Made by a program: the position numbers and the translations under genes | Shown here: positions 1-6,840 of the stretch, in pieces | Numbering within the stretch: position 1 is the first letter of the stretch | Layout: each line of letters begins with the position of its first letter | The notes under the pieces: generated by a model | The model's database searches: none | The model's input: only the letters and a program-made list of their open reading frames with translations | What the model was told of the DNA's origin: nothing | Assembly (NCBI GenBank): GCA_913042065.1 | Contig: CAJWKB010000027.1 | Location: 1-11,902, forward strand | Length of the DNA stretch: 11,902 bases | DNA from: an uncultured Alphaproteobacteria bacterium | GTDB taxonomy: Bacteria; Pseudomonadota; Alphaproteobacteria; Puniceispirillales; Puniceispirillaceae | Direction: 5' to 3'

Positions 1-512
1 GGATTATTGGGATGGGCCGGATTGGCAAGGCGGTTGCCCGTCGGGCACATTTTGGATTTGGTTTGGAGATATTTTTTTACAACCGCTCGCCCGTCAATGA
101 CGTAGATGACATGAAAGCGGTGCAGATGGCCAGCGTGACTGACGTGTGTGCAGCTAGTGATTTTATAAGCCTGCATTGCGCCGCCAGCCCAGATACATAT
201 CAGATTTTGGGTGCCGAGGCGCTTGCGGCAATGCATGAGAGTGCCTACGTCGTCAACACTGCACGTGGCGATGTTGTTGACGAAGCAGCACTTGTCGCCG
301 CCTTGAATTCAGCGGCCATAGGTGGTGCTGGATTAGACGTCTATCAGGGGGAGCCTGATATCAATCCCGCTATTCTTGCCGCCCGTAACACCGTCTTGTT
401 GCCGCATCTGGGATCAGCAACAATCGAGACTCGTACGGCGATGGGTCTCAAGGTGGTAGAAAATGCTCGTGCTTTTGCTGCTGGACGTGATCTTGTCGAC
501 CCGATGATATGA
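1..512 (+). CDS. D-isomer-specific 2-hydroxyacid dehydrogenase, glyoxylate/hydroxypyruvate reductase type (5' end missing)
   Basis: This would reduce glyoxylate to glycolate or hydroxypyruvate to D-glycerate with NAD(P)H in the cytosol. The reading frame is open to the left edge (first whole codon at 3), so about 150 N-terminal residues are probably missing, judged from the roughly 320-residue family length. The Rossmann motif GMGRIG lies at bases 9-26. The three catalytic residues are visible, counted from the ATG at 12: Arg85 in NTARGD, Glu114 in YQGEPD and His132 in LPHLGSAT. The NRS after the second strand of the fold would suit binding of the NADPH 2'-phosphate, which is inference. The stop overlaps the next start by ATGA, so the kinase is probably translationally coupled. 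That partner favours glyoxylate/hydroxypyruvate as substrate over phosphoglycerate or lactate, but the family is broad and the exact substrate is not proven. Confidence 0.9.
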   Translation, partial: IIGMGRIGKAVARRAHFGFGLEIFFYNRSPVNDVDDMKAVQMASVTDVCAASDFISLHCAASPDTYQILGAEALAAMHESAYVVNTARGDVVDEAALVAALNSAAIGGAGLDVYQGEPDINPAILAARNTVLLPHLGSATIETRTAMGLKVVENARAFAAGRDLVDPMI

Positions 513-1810
513 TGTCTGGCTCATCGGACAATTTGCGGGGCTGGCAACAAGCGGCGCGCACTGCTTTTGATACTGCTCTTGCTGCCGGCCACCCAGCCAG
601 CCTTACCCGAAGCGCAGTGGCCGGACTGGCCACCCCGGTGACAGCGATAGTCGCTATCGGCAAGGCGGCGACGGCGATGGCCACTGCTGCGCGCGGTGTC
701 GAGACGATCGACCCAGATATTCCGGGTATTGTTGTCACAAATGAAGAGAATTTTTTTGCTATAAAAGGCATGGATTGCCACGCTAGCGCCCACCCGGTGC
801 CCGATGCACGGGGTCTGGTAGCGGCTGACGCTGTAGCTGAAATGGCACGTAATCTTGGTGGTGATGACCATCTGCTACTGTTGATCAGCGGTGGTGGTTC
901 AGCTCTGGTGCCGGCGCCAGCACCTGGCATTTCATTGTTAGAAAAACAACAGCTCAATGAAGCACTACTGGCCAGCGGGCTGGATATCCATCAAATGAAT
1001 TCAATTAGGCGCCTGTTCTCCACCCTCAAGGGCGGACGTCTTGCCCGGCTTGCCTATCCCGCAAAAATTACACAATTTGTGCTCTCAGATGTTCCGGAGG
1101 ACCGACTGGAGTCGATTGCAAGTGGGCCTGCAGTCTGTGATCCGGTGCCGCTGGAGGTAGCATTTTCGTTAATCGCGAATGCGGGACTTGAAAGGTTGGA
1201 TTTTGTGGCACGGCATATCGAGGCTTTGCGTAGTGGGACAGCGGATCAGCCAGTCAGGCCCGGTGATGATGAGATCGCAACTGTAATCAGCCATATTCTT
1301 GCTAGCAACACTCTTTGTCAGAATGAAACCGCAAGAAGCCTGACGGCGGCATTTGAGACAACCGGCAAAGAACTTATTCCACTCGCTGGCGAGGCAGCCG
1401 ATTGCGGTCGAAGACTTGCCCGCCGAATTTCTGCCTGTGCGCGCCAAGATAATGGCATGGTCTATGGTGTCACTGGTGGCGAAACAACAGTTTCGCTAGG
1501 CACTGCGCCAGGCGGCAAGGGTGGCCGGTCCCAGGAATTGGCGCTTGCTTTTGCCGATGAGATGGTTGGTATGGAACAACGTCCGACAAGTTGGTTGATA
1601 CTAGCGGGGGGGACTGATGGGCGCGATGGACCAACAGACGCAGCTGGTGCCGTCATTGACTCGGCCTCATTCTTTGATCCCGTGGCTGCGAAACGGGCAT
1701 TGGCAGATCATGACAGCTATTATTATCTGGCGGCGCATGACAATCTTTTAAAAGTACCGCCGACGGGAACTAATTTGGGTGACCTGGCAATTGTAATCGC
1801 GGCACCATAA
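509..1810 (+). CDS. gckA: Glycerate 2-kinase, MOFRL family (GckA/TtuD type)
   Basis: The enzyme phosphorylates D-glycerate with ATP to 2-phosphoglycerate; older annotations call the family TtuD or 'hydroxypyruvate reductase'. The 433 residues match the usual 420-440. The N-terminal glycerate-kinase domain shows GKAA at 51-54, HPVPDARG at 95-102, SGGGSAL at 127-133, the HxxMNxIRxxxSxxKGGxL block at 161-178 and SDVPEDRLESIASGP at 193-207. The C-terminal MOFRL part shows GGETTV at 323-328, GKGGRSQELAL at 336-346, GTDGRDGPTDAAGA at 368-381 and TGTNLGD at 419-425. Two adjacent ATGs (509 and 512) could serve as start. The first overlaps the dehydrogenase stop by ATGA, so the two genes form one operon. 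Together they would turn hydroxypyruvate into 2-phosphoglycerate, the last leg of serine-cycle or glyoxylate assimilation. All recognisable motifs are present and nothing looks broken. Confidence 0.95.
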   Translation: MMSGSSDNLRGWQQAARTAFDTALAAGHPASLTRSAVAGLATPVTAIVAIGKAATAMATAARGVETIDPDIPGIVVTNEENFFAIKGMDCHASAHPVPDARGLVAADAVAEMARNLGGDDHLLLLISGGGSALVPAPAPGISLLEKQQLNEALLASGLDIHQMNSIRRLFSTLKGGRLARLAYPAKITQFVLSDVPEDRLESIASGPAVCDPVPLEVAFSLIANAGLERLDFVARHIEALRSGTADQPVRPGDDEIATVISHILASNTLCQNETARSLTAAFETTGKELIPLAGEAADCGRRLARRISACARQDNGMVYGVTGGETTVSLGTAPGGKGGRSQELALAFADEMVGMEQRPTSWLILAGGTDGRDGPTDAAGAVIDSASFFDPVAAKRALADHDSYYYLAAHDNLLKVPPTGTNLGDLAIVIAAP

Positions 1811-1933
1811 AGAGTCGGAACGAAAAAGCAAAAAACTCTTCTGTTTCGCGAGGTCTGTTTAGTGACTATACTGTTTGCCCCGCTGCCCCGTTGGTGGTGG
1901 TATTGTTTCTGAACAGGAACTAATTCTCCTTTC
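1811..1933. other. Convergent intergenic gap between gckA and aceA
   Basis: These 123 bases separate two convergent stops. I find no strong rho-independent terminator for either gene. The best candidates are weak: AAGAGT (1809-1814) can pair with ACTCTT (1835-1840) across a 20-base loop, and GTTTC (1905-1909) with GGAAC (1916-1920) across six bases. Neither has a GC-rich stem followed by a T tract. Termination here may be factor-dependent. Confidence 0.5.
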
Positions 1934-3250
1934 CTATTCGGCAGCCACAGGTTTTTCCTCGGCCTGAAATTGCGCCTCCTCGGTTGAGTCATCCATTGCG
2001 GTAGTTGCGGATTGTCCGCCCTTAACTGCGACTGAGATGGCATCAAACCAGCCGGCGCCGACCTCGCGTTGATGACGCGTTGCGGTGTAACCCCGATCCT
2101 CGGCTTCAAATTCTGCATTTTGTAATTCACAATATGCGGCCATGCCTCGGTCACGATAGCCGGCGGCTAGCTCAAACATTGAGTAATTCATTGAATGGAA
2201 GCCAGCAAGTGTGATGAACTGATACTTGTAGCCCATCGCTCCAATTTCGCGCTGAAAGCGAGCGATGTCGGCCTGGGACAGATTGGCTGACCAGTTGAAG
2301 CTTGGCGAGCAATTGTACGCCAGCATCTGATTTGGGTGGTTCTTGTGGATCGCCTCGGCAAAACGTTTTGCCTGATCCAGATTAGGAGTCGAAGTCTCCA
2401 TCCAGAGCAAATCGGCATATTCGGCAAAAGCATTGCCGCGGACAACACAACGCTCGAAGGCGTCTTTCGGGTCGAGGCGATGGAATCCTTCCTCTGTACG
2501 CTCTCCGGTTAAAAAGCGGTGATCACGCTCGTCAATGTCAGATGTGATAAGCTTTGCACTTTCCGCATCTGTCCGTGCGACGACCATTGTCGCCACGCCT
2601 GCTGTATCAGCAGCCAGACGCGCCGCGTTAAGGTTAGCGACATGCTGCTGGACGGGAATAAGTACCTTGCCGCCCATGTGGCCACATTTCTTTTCCGACG
2701 CCAACTGGTCTTCAAAGTGGACGCCCGCCGCGCCTGCCTCGATGTAGCTACGAGTCAACTCGAATGCATTAAGTGCACCACCAAAACCGGCTTCAGCGTC
2801 GGCCACGATGGGCGCAAACCAATCAATATCGCCTGTTCCTTCGAGCGTTTGGATTTGGTCGGCACGTTGCAACGTGCGATTGATCTTGCGTGCCAGTTCT
2901 GGCCCGGAATTGGCGGGATAGAGTGACTGGTCAGGATACATGGCGCCTGCAGTATTCGCATCTGCGGCAACCTGCCAACCTGACAGATAGATTGCCTTCA
3001 GCCCCGCCCGAACCATCTGCATGGCCTGATTTCCCGACATGGCGCCAAGTGAATGTATGTAGTCTTCTGTATGAAGGAGATCCCACAATTTATTCGCGCC
3101 ATGCCGAGCCAAGGAGTGCTCAATTGGCACTGAGCCGGAGAGCTTTTTAACCTCTTCCATGGAATAGTCACGTACAACATCGTCAAAACGGCCAGCCTTT
3201 GCGCCGGTGTGTTCTTCGAAAGCTCTTTTATCATCTGGTTTGTTGGTCAT
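1934..3250 (-). CDS. aceA: Isocitrate lyase
   Basis: Isocitrate lyase cleaves isocitrate to glyoxylate and succinate, the entry step of the glyoxylate bypass used on acetate, fatty acids and other C2 sources. The signature KKCGH lies at 187-191, with catalytic Cys189, within [15 protein letters not shown]. Other family blocks are [10 protein letters not shown] (90-99), the acidic metal-site region [10 protein letters not shown] (149-158), NCSPSFNW (313-320) and [13 protein letters not shown] (391-403). The frame can be read from a GTG at 3295, but I chose the ATG at 3250: it has AGGAG at 3258-3262 with a 7-base spacer and gives 438 residues, close to E. coli AceA (434). The last ~25 residues are acidic and Ala/Glu-rich, probably a flexible tail. 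The gene stands alone on its strand, and no malate synthase is in the window. Control probably acts from the AT-rich region upstream. Confidence 0.97.
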   Translation of the reverse strand: MTNKPDDKRAFEEHTGAKAGRFDDVVRDYSMEEVKKLSGSVPIEHSLARHGANKLWDLLHTEDYIHSLGAMSGNQAMQMVRAGLKAIYLSGWQVAADANTAGAMYPDQSLYPANSGPELARKINRTLQRADQIQTLEGTGDIDWFAPIVADAEAGFGGALNAFELTRSYIEAGAAGVHFEDQLASEKKCGHMGGKVLIPVQQHVANLNAARLAADTAGVATMVVARTDAESAKLITSDIDERDHRFLTGERTEEGFHRLDPKDAFERCVVRGNAFAEYADLLWMETSTPNLDQAKRFAEAIHKNHPNQMLAYNCSPSFNWSANLSQADIARFQREIGAMGYKYQFITLAGFHSMNYSMFELAAGYRDRGMAAYCELQNAEFEAEDRGYTATRHQREVGAGWFDAISVAVKGGQSATTAMDDSTEEAQFQAEEKPVAAE

Positions 3251-3257
3251 GACCCTG

Positions 3258-3262
3258 CTCCT
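3258..3262 (-). promoter_or_regulatory. Ribosome binding site deciding the aceA start
   Basis: On the minus strand AGGAG stands 7 bases before the ATG at 3250. The in-frame GTG at 3295 has no comparable site, so the shorter protein is preferred. Confidence 0.75.
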
Positions 3263-3368
3263 GACTTTCACTGCGATTTTTGGATTGATTACCACGCTTT
3301 CTGACGCGAAAGCAGTGTAGGTCTAGTTAACCCAAAGTATCATTCTACGCGAGGAAAAAATTGCAAAA

Positions 3369-3398
3369 TTGAAAAATGTAATAATTTTACATTTTCAA
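3369..3398. repeat. Imperfect inverted repeat upstream of aceA
   Basis: The arms AAAATGTAA (3373-3381) and TTACATTTT (3387-3395) are perfectly complementary around the 5-base centre TAATT. The symmetry continues outward as TTGA/TCAA with one extra A in the left arm. It lies about 120-150 bases upstream of the aceA start and about 310 bases upstream of mgtE. The AT-rich arms and the absence of a T tract argue for a regulator-binding site rather than a terminator. The regulator is unknown. Confidence 0.45.
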
Positions 3399-3438
3399 AT
3401 TTAGAAAGTCTTAATTTTTGTGTTTTCATCATTTGCAT

Positions 3439-3467
3439 TATGTCGGATTTCGGCCGATACGTCGGAT
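3439..3467. repeat. Short direct repeat TAYGTCGGAT flanking a palindrome
   Basis: TATGTCGGAT (3439-3448) and TACGTCGGAT (3458-3467) differ at one base and start 19 bases apart, about two helical turns. Between them lies the 8-base palindrome TCGGCCGA (3450-3457). The spacing would suit cooperative binding of a regulator on one face of DNA, which is inference. Chance similarity cannot be excluded at this length. Confidence 0.35.
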
Positions 3468-3704
3468 CTGCACTAATAGATTTAGCCTTAAACAACGACA
3501 AATTTACTGATATGCCAGAATACTGGCGCAGGGTACGAATTAACTAAAATCAAATTTTGCCGCCCTAGCGTTGCACTATCGAGTAAAAAAATATTACAAC
3601 GTTATCTCGGCCGCAGCTTAGGTTTTCTTCAATTGTTTGGTCTGCTACGATTAAAACGTGCGGCACCGGACTTTCAAGCCCGGACTAACCACGTGGAGTG
3701 GACC

Positions 3705-5117
3705 ATGGGAGGCCCTGCAGGCAATAATGATCGCGGTGAGCGCAAGGATGAGGCGGTGGTAGACCGTCTTGTGTCGCTATATGGCCTGACAATCAAAGTC
3801 GAGAGCGCGATTTTGGCTGCTTTGGACCAGCAATTGGTAAGCCGTGTGAGAGCGTTAGTCGCGCCGTTGCACCGTGCTGATCAGGCTGATCTTCTTGAAC
3901 GTTTGCCGACAAGCAAGTCCAAGAAACTCATGCGCATGCTTGGCGATGATTTCGTTGCAGAACTGTTTTCCTATGTTGATGCGAACACGCGGAAGGAAAT
4001 TGTCGATGTGATAGGCATGACTGCGCTGGCGCGGCAACTGCCCTATCTGCCGACTGATGACGCGATCAACATCGTCGAGGAACTTGAGCAGGACGAAATC
4101 GATGATGTGCTGGCGGCACTACCTGAAGAGGACAAGCTTCTAATCGAAGAGGGATTGTCCTTTCCCCAGGATTCAGCTGGCCGGATGATGGAACGTGAAA
4201 TTATAACAGTTCCAACCTCCTGGACCGTTGGCCAGACGATTGACTTTCTAAGGGAATCGGATCTCGACATTGAGGAATTTTATCTGGTCTTTGTCGTAGA
4301 TGCGGCACGTAATATGTTGGGTGAGGTTTACTTAAGCCGGTTACTGCGAACACAGCGTTTTCAGCGCATTTCAGAGATTATGGAAACTGATTTCAGGAAA
4401 ATTCCAGTGACCATGGATCAGGAAGAGGTTTCAGTTCTGTTTCGCCGCTATGGCATGGTCTGCGCTGGTGTGGTTGATGATTATGGCCAGTTGGTCGGCA
4501 TGATCACCATTGATGACATAATTGATGTGATTGATGAGGAAGCGGAAGAAGATTTGCTGGCGCTTGCCGGTGTCGGCGAGGCGAATTTTCGGTCTAGTCT
4601 TTTGGATACGCTGCAAAGTCGGTCATCATGGTTGTTAATAAATATGTTTACAGCGATTATTGCGTCAGCCGTTATTGGCCTGTTCGATGCAACCATCGAA
4701 CAGATTGTCGCTCTAGCCATTCTGATGCCAATTGTTGCCTCTATGGGGGGCAATGCCGGTGTCCAAACTTTGACTGTAGCTGTGCGAGCTATTGCACTGC
4801 GCCAACTAGACCGTGATACCGCAATAACCTTTGTGCGGCGTGAACTTTTGGTTGCCGCGTTCAACGGTGTTGTATTTGCTATGTTGTCGGCGACGATGAC
4901 GTTTCTGTGGTTCAAAAATGCGGATATTGCTGTGGTGATGGCTGTTGCGATGTTCGCCAACTTGATGATCGCCGGACTCAGTGGAACACTGGTGCCGATT
5001 GGCTTGGTCCGTCTCGGTGTTGATCCTGTAGTGGCCTCGAGTGTCTTTATCACCACGATCACCGATGTTGTTGGTTTCTTTTCTTTTTTAGGGCTGGCAG
5101 CACTCTATTTGATATAG
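3705..5117 (+). CDS. mgtE: Magnesium transporter MgtE
   Basis: MgtE is a homodimeric inner-membrane Mg2+ channel gated by its own cytosolic Mg2+-sensing domains. I chose the ATG at 3705 because GGAG (3695-3698) lies 6 bases before it; a TTG at 3633 would add 24 residues with no family support. The 470 residues match the family. In order: an N-terminal helical MgtE_N domain (about 36-160, ending SAGRMM at 158-162), a CBS pair (about 163-285, with acidic stretches such as IDDIIDVIDEEAEED at 269-283 near the usual Mg2+-sensing and plug-helix region), then five membrane segments (about 310-470). The pore signature PIVASMGGNAGVQT is at 342-355, and SSVFITTITDVVGFF at 445-459 supplies the conserved acidic Asp454 of the last segment. 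The DUF1489 gene follows 110 bases later. No Mg2+ riboswitch is recognisable upstream. Confidence 0.96.
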   Translation: MGGPAGNNDRGERKDEAVVDRLVSLYGLTIKVESAILAALDQQLVSRVRALVAPLHRADQADLLERLPTSKSKKLMRMLGDDFVAELFSYVDANTRKEIVDVIGMTALARQLPYLPTDDAINIVEELEQDEIDDVLAALPEEDKLLIEEGLSFPQDSAGRMMEREIITVPTSWTVGQTIDFLRESDLDIEEFYLVFVVDAARNMLGEVYLSRLLRTQRFQRISEIMETDFRKIPVTMDQEEVSVLFRRYGMVCAGVVDDYGQLVGMITIDDIIDVIDEEAEEDLLALAGVGEANFRSSLLDTLQSRSSWLLINMFTAIIASAVIGLFDATIEQIVALAILMPIVASMGGNAGVQTLTVAVRAIALRQLDRDTAITFVRRELLVAAFNGVVFAMLSATMTFLWFKNADIAVVMAVAMFANLMIAGLSGTLVPIGLVRLGVDPVVASSVFITTITDVVGFFSFLGLAALYLI

Positions 5118-5227
5118 CAAGGATCGGTTCCAGTCTGGCGTGATGGTGGGGCTACATATTTTTAGTTTTTCCTTTATTTGGCTGTATTATCCGACCATCT
5201 GCATTACATAAGGCAATATTGGTAAAC

Positions 5228-5647
5228 ATGACTGTTCATTTGAAAAAACTCTCCGTCGGTTCAACCTCGCTCGCTAACCTACGGGAGTGGCAGGACGCTC
5301 GACTTGCTGCTGGTATGGAATTGATCCATATGACGCGCAACACACCGCGTCGAGTGCACGAGGTGCTGAGCGGCGGCTCTATTTTCTGGGTGATCAAAGG
5401 GGTGATGTGTGCCCGGCAACCAATCACCGAACTGCGGACAATGCAGCGTGCTGATGGTCGTGCAGCTTGCGGTATTGTGTTGGCTCCAGAATTAATAGCG
5501 GTCGAACCACTGCGCGTCCGAATCTTTCAGGGCTGGCGGTATCTCGAGGCAAAAGATGCGCCAGTTGACATTCCTGTTAGTGCCGACACTGGTGATGCGA
5601 TGCCGACTGAAATGGCAGCTGAACTTCGGGAGCTAGGCCTGCTCTAA
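5228..5647 (+). CDS. DUF1489 family protein of unknown function
   Basis: The 139-residue product matches what I know of the DUF1489 family, small soluble proteins found mainly in Alphaproteobacteria with no established function. Typical landmarks, numbered from the ATG at 5228, are HLKKLSVG at 4-11, the WQ pair near 21, MTRNTPRR at 35-42, LSGGSIFWVIKG at 47-58, CARQ at 61-64, LAPELIAVEP at 85-94 and FQGWRYL at 100-106. An in-frame TTG at 5219 would add three residues. Neither start has a strong ribosome site; AAGG at 5210-5213 is rather far from the ATG. The protein has no signal peptide or membrane segment and is probably cytosolic. It lies 110 bases after mgtE on the same strand, so co-transcription is possible but not shown. 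Confidence 0.85.
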   Translation: MTVHLKKLSVGSTSLANLREWQDARLAAGMELIHMTRNTPRRVHEVLSGGSIFWVIKGVMCARQPITELRTMQRADGRAACGIVLAPELIAVEPLRVRIFQGWRYLEAKDAPVDIPVSADTGDAMPTEMAAELRELGLL

Positions 5648-5691
5648 GTTAAGACGGAAAATAAGGGCACAACTCTAGATTCATCATGACC

Positions 5692-5901
5692 TTATGATCC
5701 GTCCTTGGCAAAGGTCACAGCAAACATCGGGTTGCCATCAAACAGATGTTCTCTTTTCGGACCATTCATCAACTCGAAGCGCTGCATAGAGATCGGACCC
5801 ACCATCCGATATCCCTCGGACGCAAGATTGCGCCGGTGAAACTCAAGCGCTGCCGCTTCAAAACTCTCAGCGATAATGGTAATTCGATCTTCATCAGCCA
5901 T
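5692..5901 (-). CDS. Small conserved-looking hypothetical protein, 69 residues
   Basis: I do not recognise this protein. The ATG at 5901 is chosen because GGAG (5909-5912) lies 7 bases upstream; a TTG at 5937 would add 12 residues without a good site. The sequence has an ordered look: a strand-like RITIIAES (6-13), an amphipathic helix-like stretch from about 14 to 29, a second strand GYRMVGPISMQRFEL (30-44), a charged turn NGPKREHLFDG (46-56) and a last strand MFAVTFAKD (59-67). This suggests a small cytosolic alpha/beta fold with no signal peptide or membrane segment. It is convergent with the DUF1489 gene (44-base gap) and lies 115 bases downstream of the nuclease gene on the same strand. 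The good ribosome site and fold-like pattern make it likely real; its function is unknown. Confidence 0.65.
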   Translation of the reverse strand: MADEDRITIIAESFEAAALEFHRRNLASEGYRMVGPISMQRFELMNGPKREHLFDGNPMFAVTFAKDGS

Positions 5902-5908
5902 GACATGG

Positions 5909-5912
5909 CTCC
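5909..5912 (-). promoter_or_regulatory. Ribosome binding site of the 69-residue gene
   Basis: GGAG on the minus strand, 7 bases before the ATG at 5901. This is the main support for that start and for the gene being expressed. Confidence 0.6.
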
Positions 5913-6016
5913 ATTTTGTCTGATTTAATGCGCGCAATATGCCAAATCAATTGGGCTTTGTCAGGCAATTTTCCTACCTCATTCAAAAAAGTGCTGTCCT
6001 CTCTCCTTCGTTGTAC

Positions 6017-6526
6017 TCATTTCCGGCGCCATTTCCATGGTGGGCTGAAGCGCCCTTGCCACATGCCATGACCTGCCGCCGCAGCGTGTTTTTCATTCCC
6101 CTCATAGGCTTTTGAAAAATTGCGGTATGCAAGAGCCAAACCCTGGTCCACTAATGCGGCAGCGATATCCTGACCATTGGCAAAACACTGCATAACAAGC
6201 CGGCCATAGTGGTCAACATCGTGCAGATGACAGTTAAGCTGTTGAGTTGAGTCGACAAGATTACGTATCGCGTCTCGTGCGGCGAGTCCGCAGGACCAGA
6301 GTGCGCCAGAATTTGTCTCGCATTGCTGTTTGAGTTCTGGCGCATCGATCCCGAACAGTCGAATTTTCAACTTGCCGCTACGAAAGGAATCACCGTCGGT
6401 CACCTGTGTCACCTCAACTTTTCCAGAAAGTGCAAACGGAGTAACTGGTGTCTCCGCCACCTGTGCGGTGCTTGGTGAGGCCATGGCAAAATGGACCAGC
6501 AGGAGTACTTTGAATTTCCAGCACAT
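6017..6526 (-). CDS. Exported staphylococcal-nuclease-like (thermonuclease, SNc) protein
   Basis: A predicted Ca2+-dependent phosphodiesterase that cuts DNA or RNA outside the cytoplasm. The ATG at 6526 has AGG (6534-6536) 7 bases upstream and gives 169 residues; a GTG at 6565 would add 13 residues before the hydrophobic segment and is less likely. Residues 1-21 form a signal peptide (Lys at 4 and 6, hydrophobic core about 7-16, cleavage likely after STA at 19-21). The nuclease core shows VTDGDSF (42-48), Arg56 in IRLFG, Asp61 and Glu64 in IDAPE, and Arg109 in HYGRL, matching the D21/R35/D40/E43/R87 pattern of staphylococcal nuclease. Mature cysteines at 69, 79, 99 and 114 could form two disulfides, fitting export. 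The C-terminus is basic (WKWRRK). It stands 314 bases downstream of the MFS gene. The catalytic set looks complete. Confidence 0.9.
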   Translation of the reverse strand: MCWKFKVLLLVHFAMASPSTAQVAETPVTPFALSGKVEVTQVTDGDSFRSGKLKIRLFGIDAPELKQQCETNSGALWSCGLAARDAIRNLVDSTQQLNCHLHDVDHYGRLVMQCFANGQDIAAALVDQGLALAYRNFSKAYEGNEKHAAAAGHGMWQGRFSPPWKWRRK

Positions 6527-6630
6527 AAAAAAACCTAATTCAATTATTGACTCAAAACCAGGCACGATATTCTTCGAAATAACACGATGGTGATAACCGT
6601 TTGGATATTACAAAAGGTAGTTTTGGCGCA

Positions 6631-6708
6631 ATGATCAATAGAGGTATCTTAGGTTATTTTACTGAAAAAAATGGGAAACGCGAATTAGATTTATATGCAT
6701 CCAAGTAA
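6631..6708 (+). CDS. Doubtful 25-residue ORF
   Basis: ATG at 6631 to TAA at 6706-6708 encodes 25 residues with a protein-like composition, including GYFTEKNGKRELDLYASK. The only ribosome-site candidate, AGG at 6615-6617, is too far away (13 bases). It overlaps the start of the 41-residue ORF in another frame, so both might be parts of one frameshifted small gene. It may equally be chance. Confidence 0.15.
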   Translation: MINRGILGYFTEKNGKRELDLYASK

Positions 6709-6820
6709 TCTAATCGTCAATTGGCAAGCTGGAAGGACGGATTTCTACCGCGAAAAGCTCGAATGTAAGTTTTTGAATGGTCAGGCTGTTCACCTCCAGA
6801 TTAAGTGGGTTGATGACTGA
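6695..6820 (+). CDS. Doubtful 41-residue ORF
   Basis: ATG at 6695 to TGA at 6818-6820 encodes 41 residues, starting MHPSNLIVNWQAGR and ending VHLQIKWVDD. The mix of charged, aromatic and aliphatic residues looks protein-like, and the second half could form alternating strands. No good ribosome site precedes it. It lies antisense to the surrounding transcription direction, in a gap with no other gene. I do not recognise it. It could be a real small protein, the tail of a decayed gene, or chance. Confidence 0.22.
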   Translation: MHPSNLIVNWQAGRTDFYREKLECKFLNGQAVHLQIKWVDD

Positions 6821-6840
6821 ACACAGGGACCGGAAATGTT

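Larger units (their letters stand above)
3251..3704. promoter_or_regulatory. Divergent control region between aceA and mgtE
   Basis: This 454-base region separates two divergent starts and is clearly more AT-rich than the genes beside it. I see no convincing coding frame. It holds an imperfect inverted repeat (3369-3398), a direct repeat of GTCGGAT around the palindrome TCGGCCGA (3439-3467), a small hairpin GCCAG-AATA-CTGGC (3514-3527) and homopolymer A runs near 3353-3360 and 3585-3591. A possible but poor sigma70-like promoter for mgtE is TTGCAC (3571-3576) with TATTAC (3592-3597), with a spacer of only 15 bases. For aceA a TAGAAT-like box is present on the minus strand (3341-3346), without a good -35 box. 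The promoter assignments are weak; the region's role follows from its position. Confidence 0.55.
6527..6840. other. 314-base gap between the nuclease and MFS genes
   Basis: This AT-rich stretch lies upstream of the minus-strand nuclease gene and downstream of the MFS gene, so it should contain the nuclease promoter and any MFS terminator. I find no clear example of either. It holds two short plus-strand ORFs (6631-6708 and 6695-6820), listed separately with low confidence. Confidence 0.5.

Noticed and set aside
448..957. 169-residue minus-strand ORF opposite the gckA start
   Set aside because: It lies fully antisense to two genes with clear motifs, is low in complexity (Ala/Ser/Arg/Pro-rich) and has no family features.
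1809..1840. Hairpin AAGAGT/ACTCTT as a terminator after gckA
   Set aside because: A six-base AT-rich stem with a 20-base loop and no following T tract is too weak to call.
3455..3704. Possible Mg2+ riboswitch (M-box) before mgtE
   Set aside because: I could find only a small hairpin (3514-3527) and no set of paired, conserved M-box elements. A covariance-model search would settle it.
4481..5062. 193-residue minus-strand ORF opposite mgtE
   Set aside because: Its Thr/Ala/Ile/Ser-rich composition is typical of the reverse frame of a membrane gene; mgtE on the other strand is certain.
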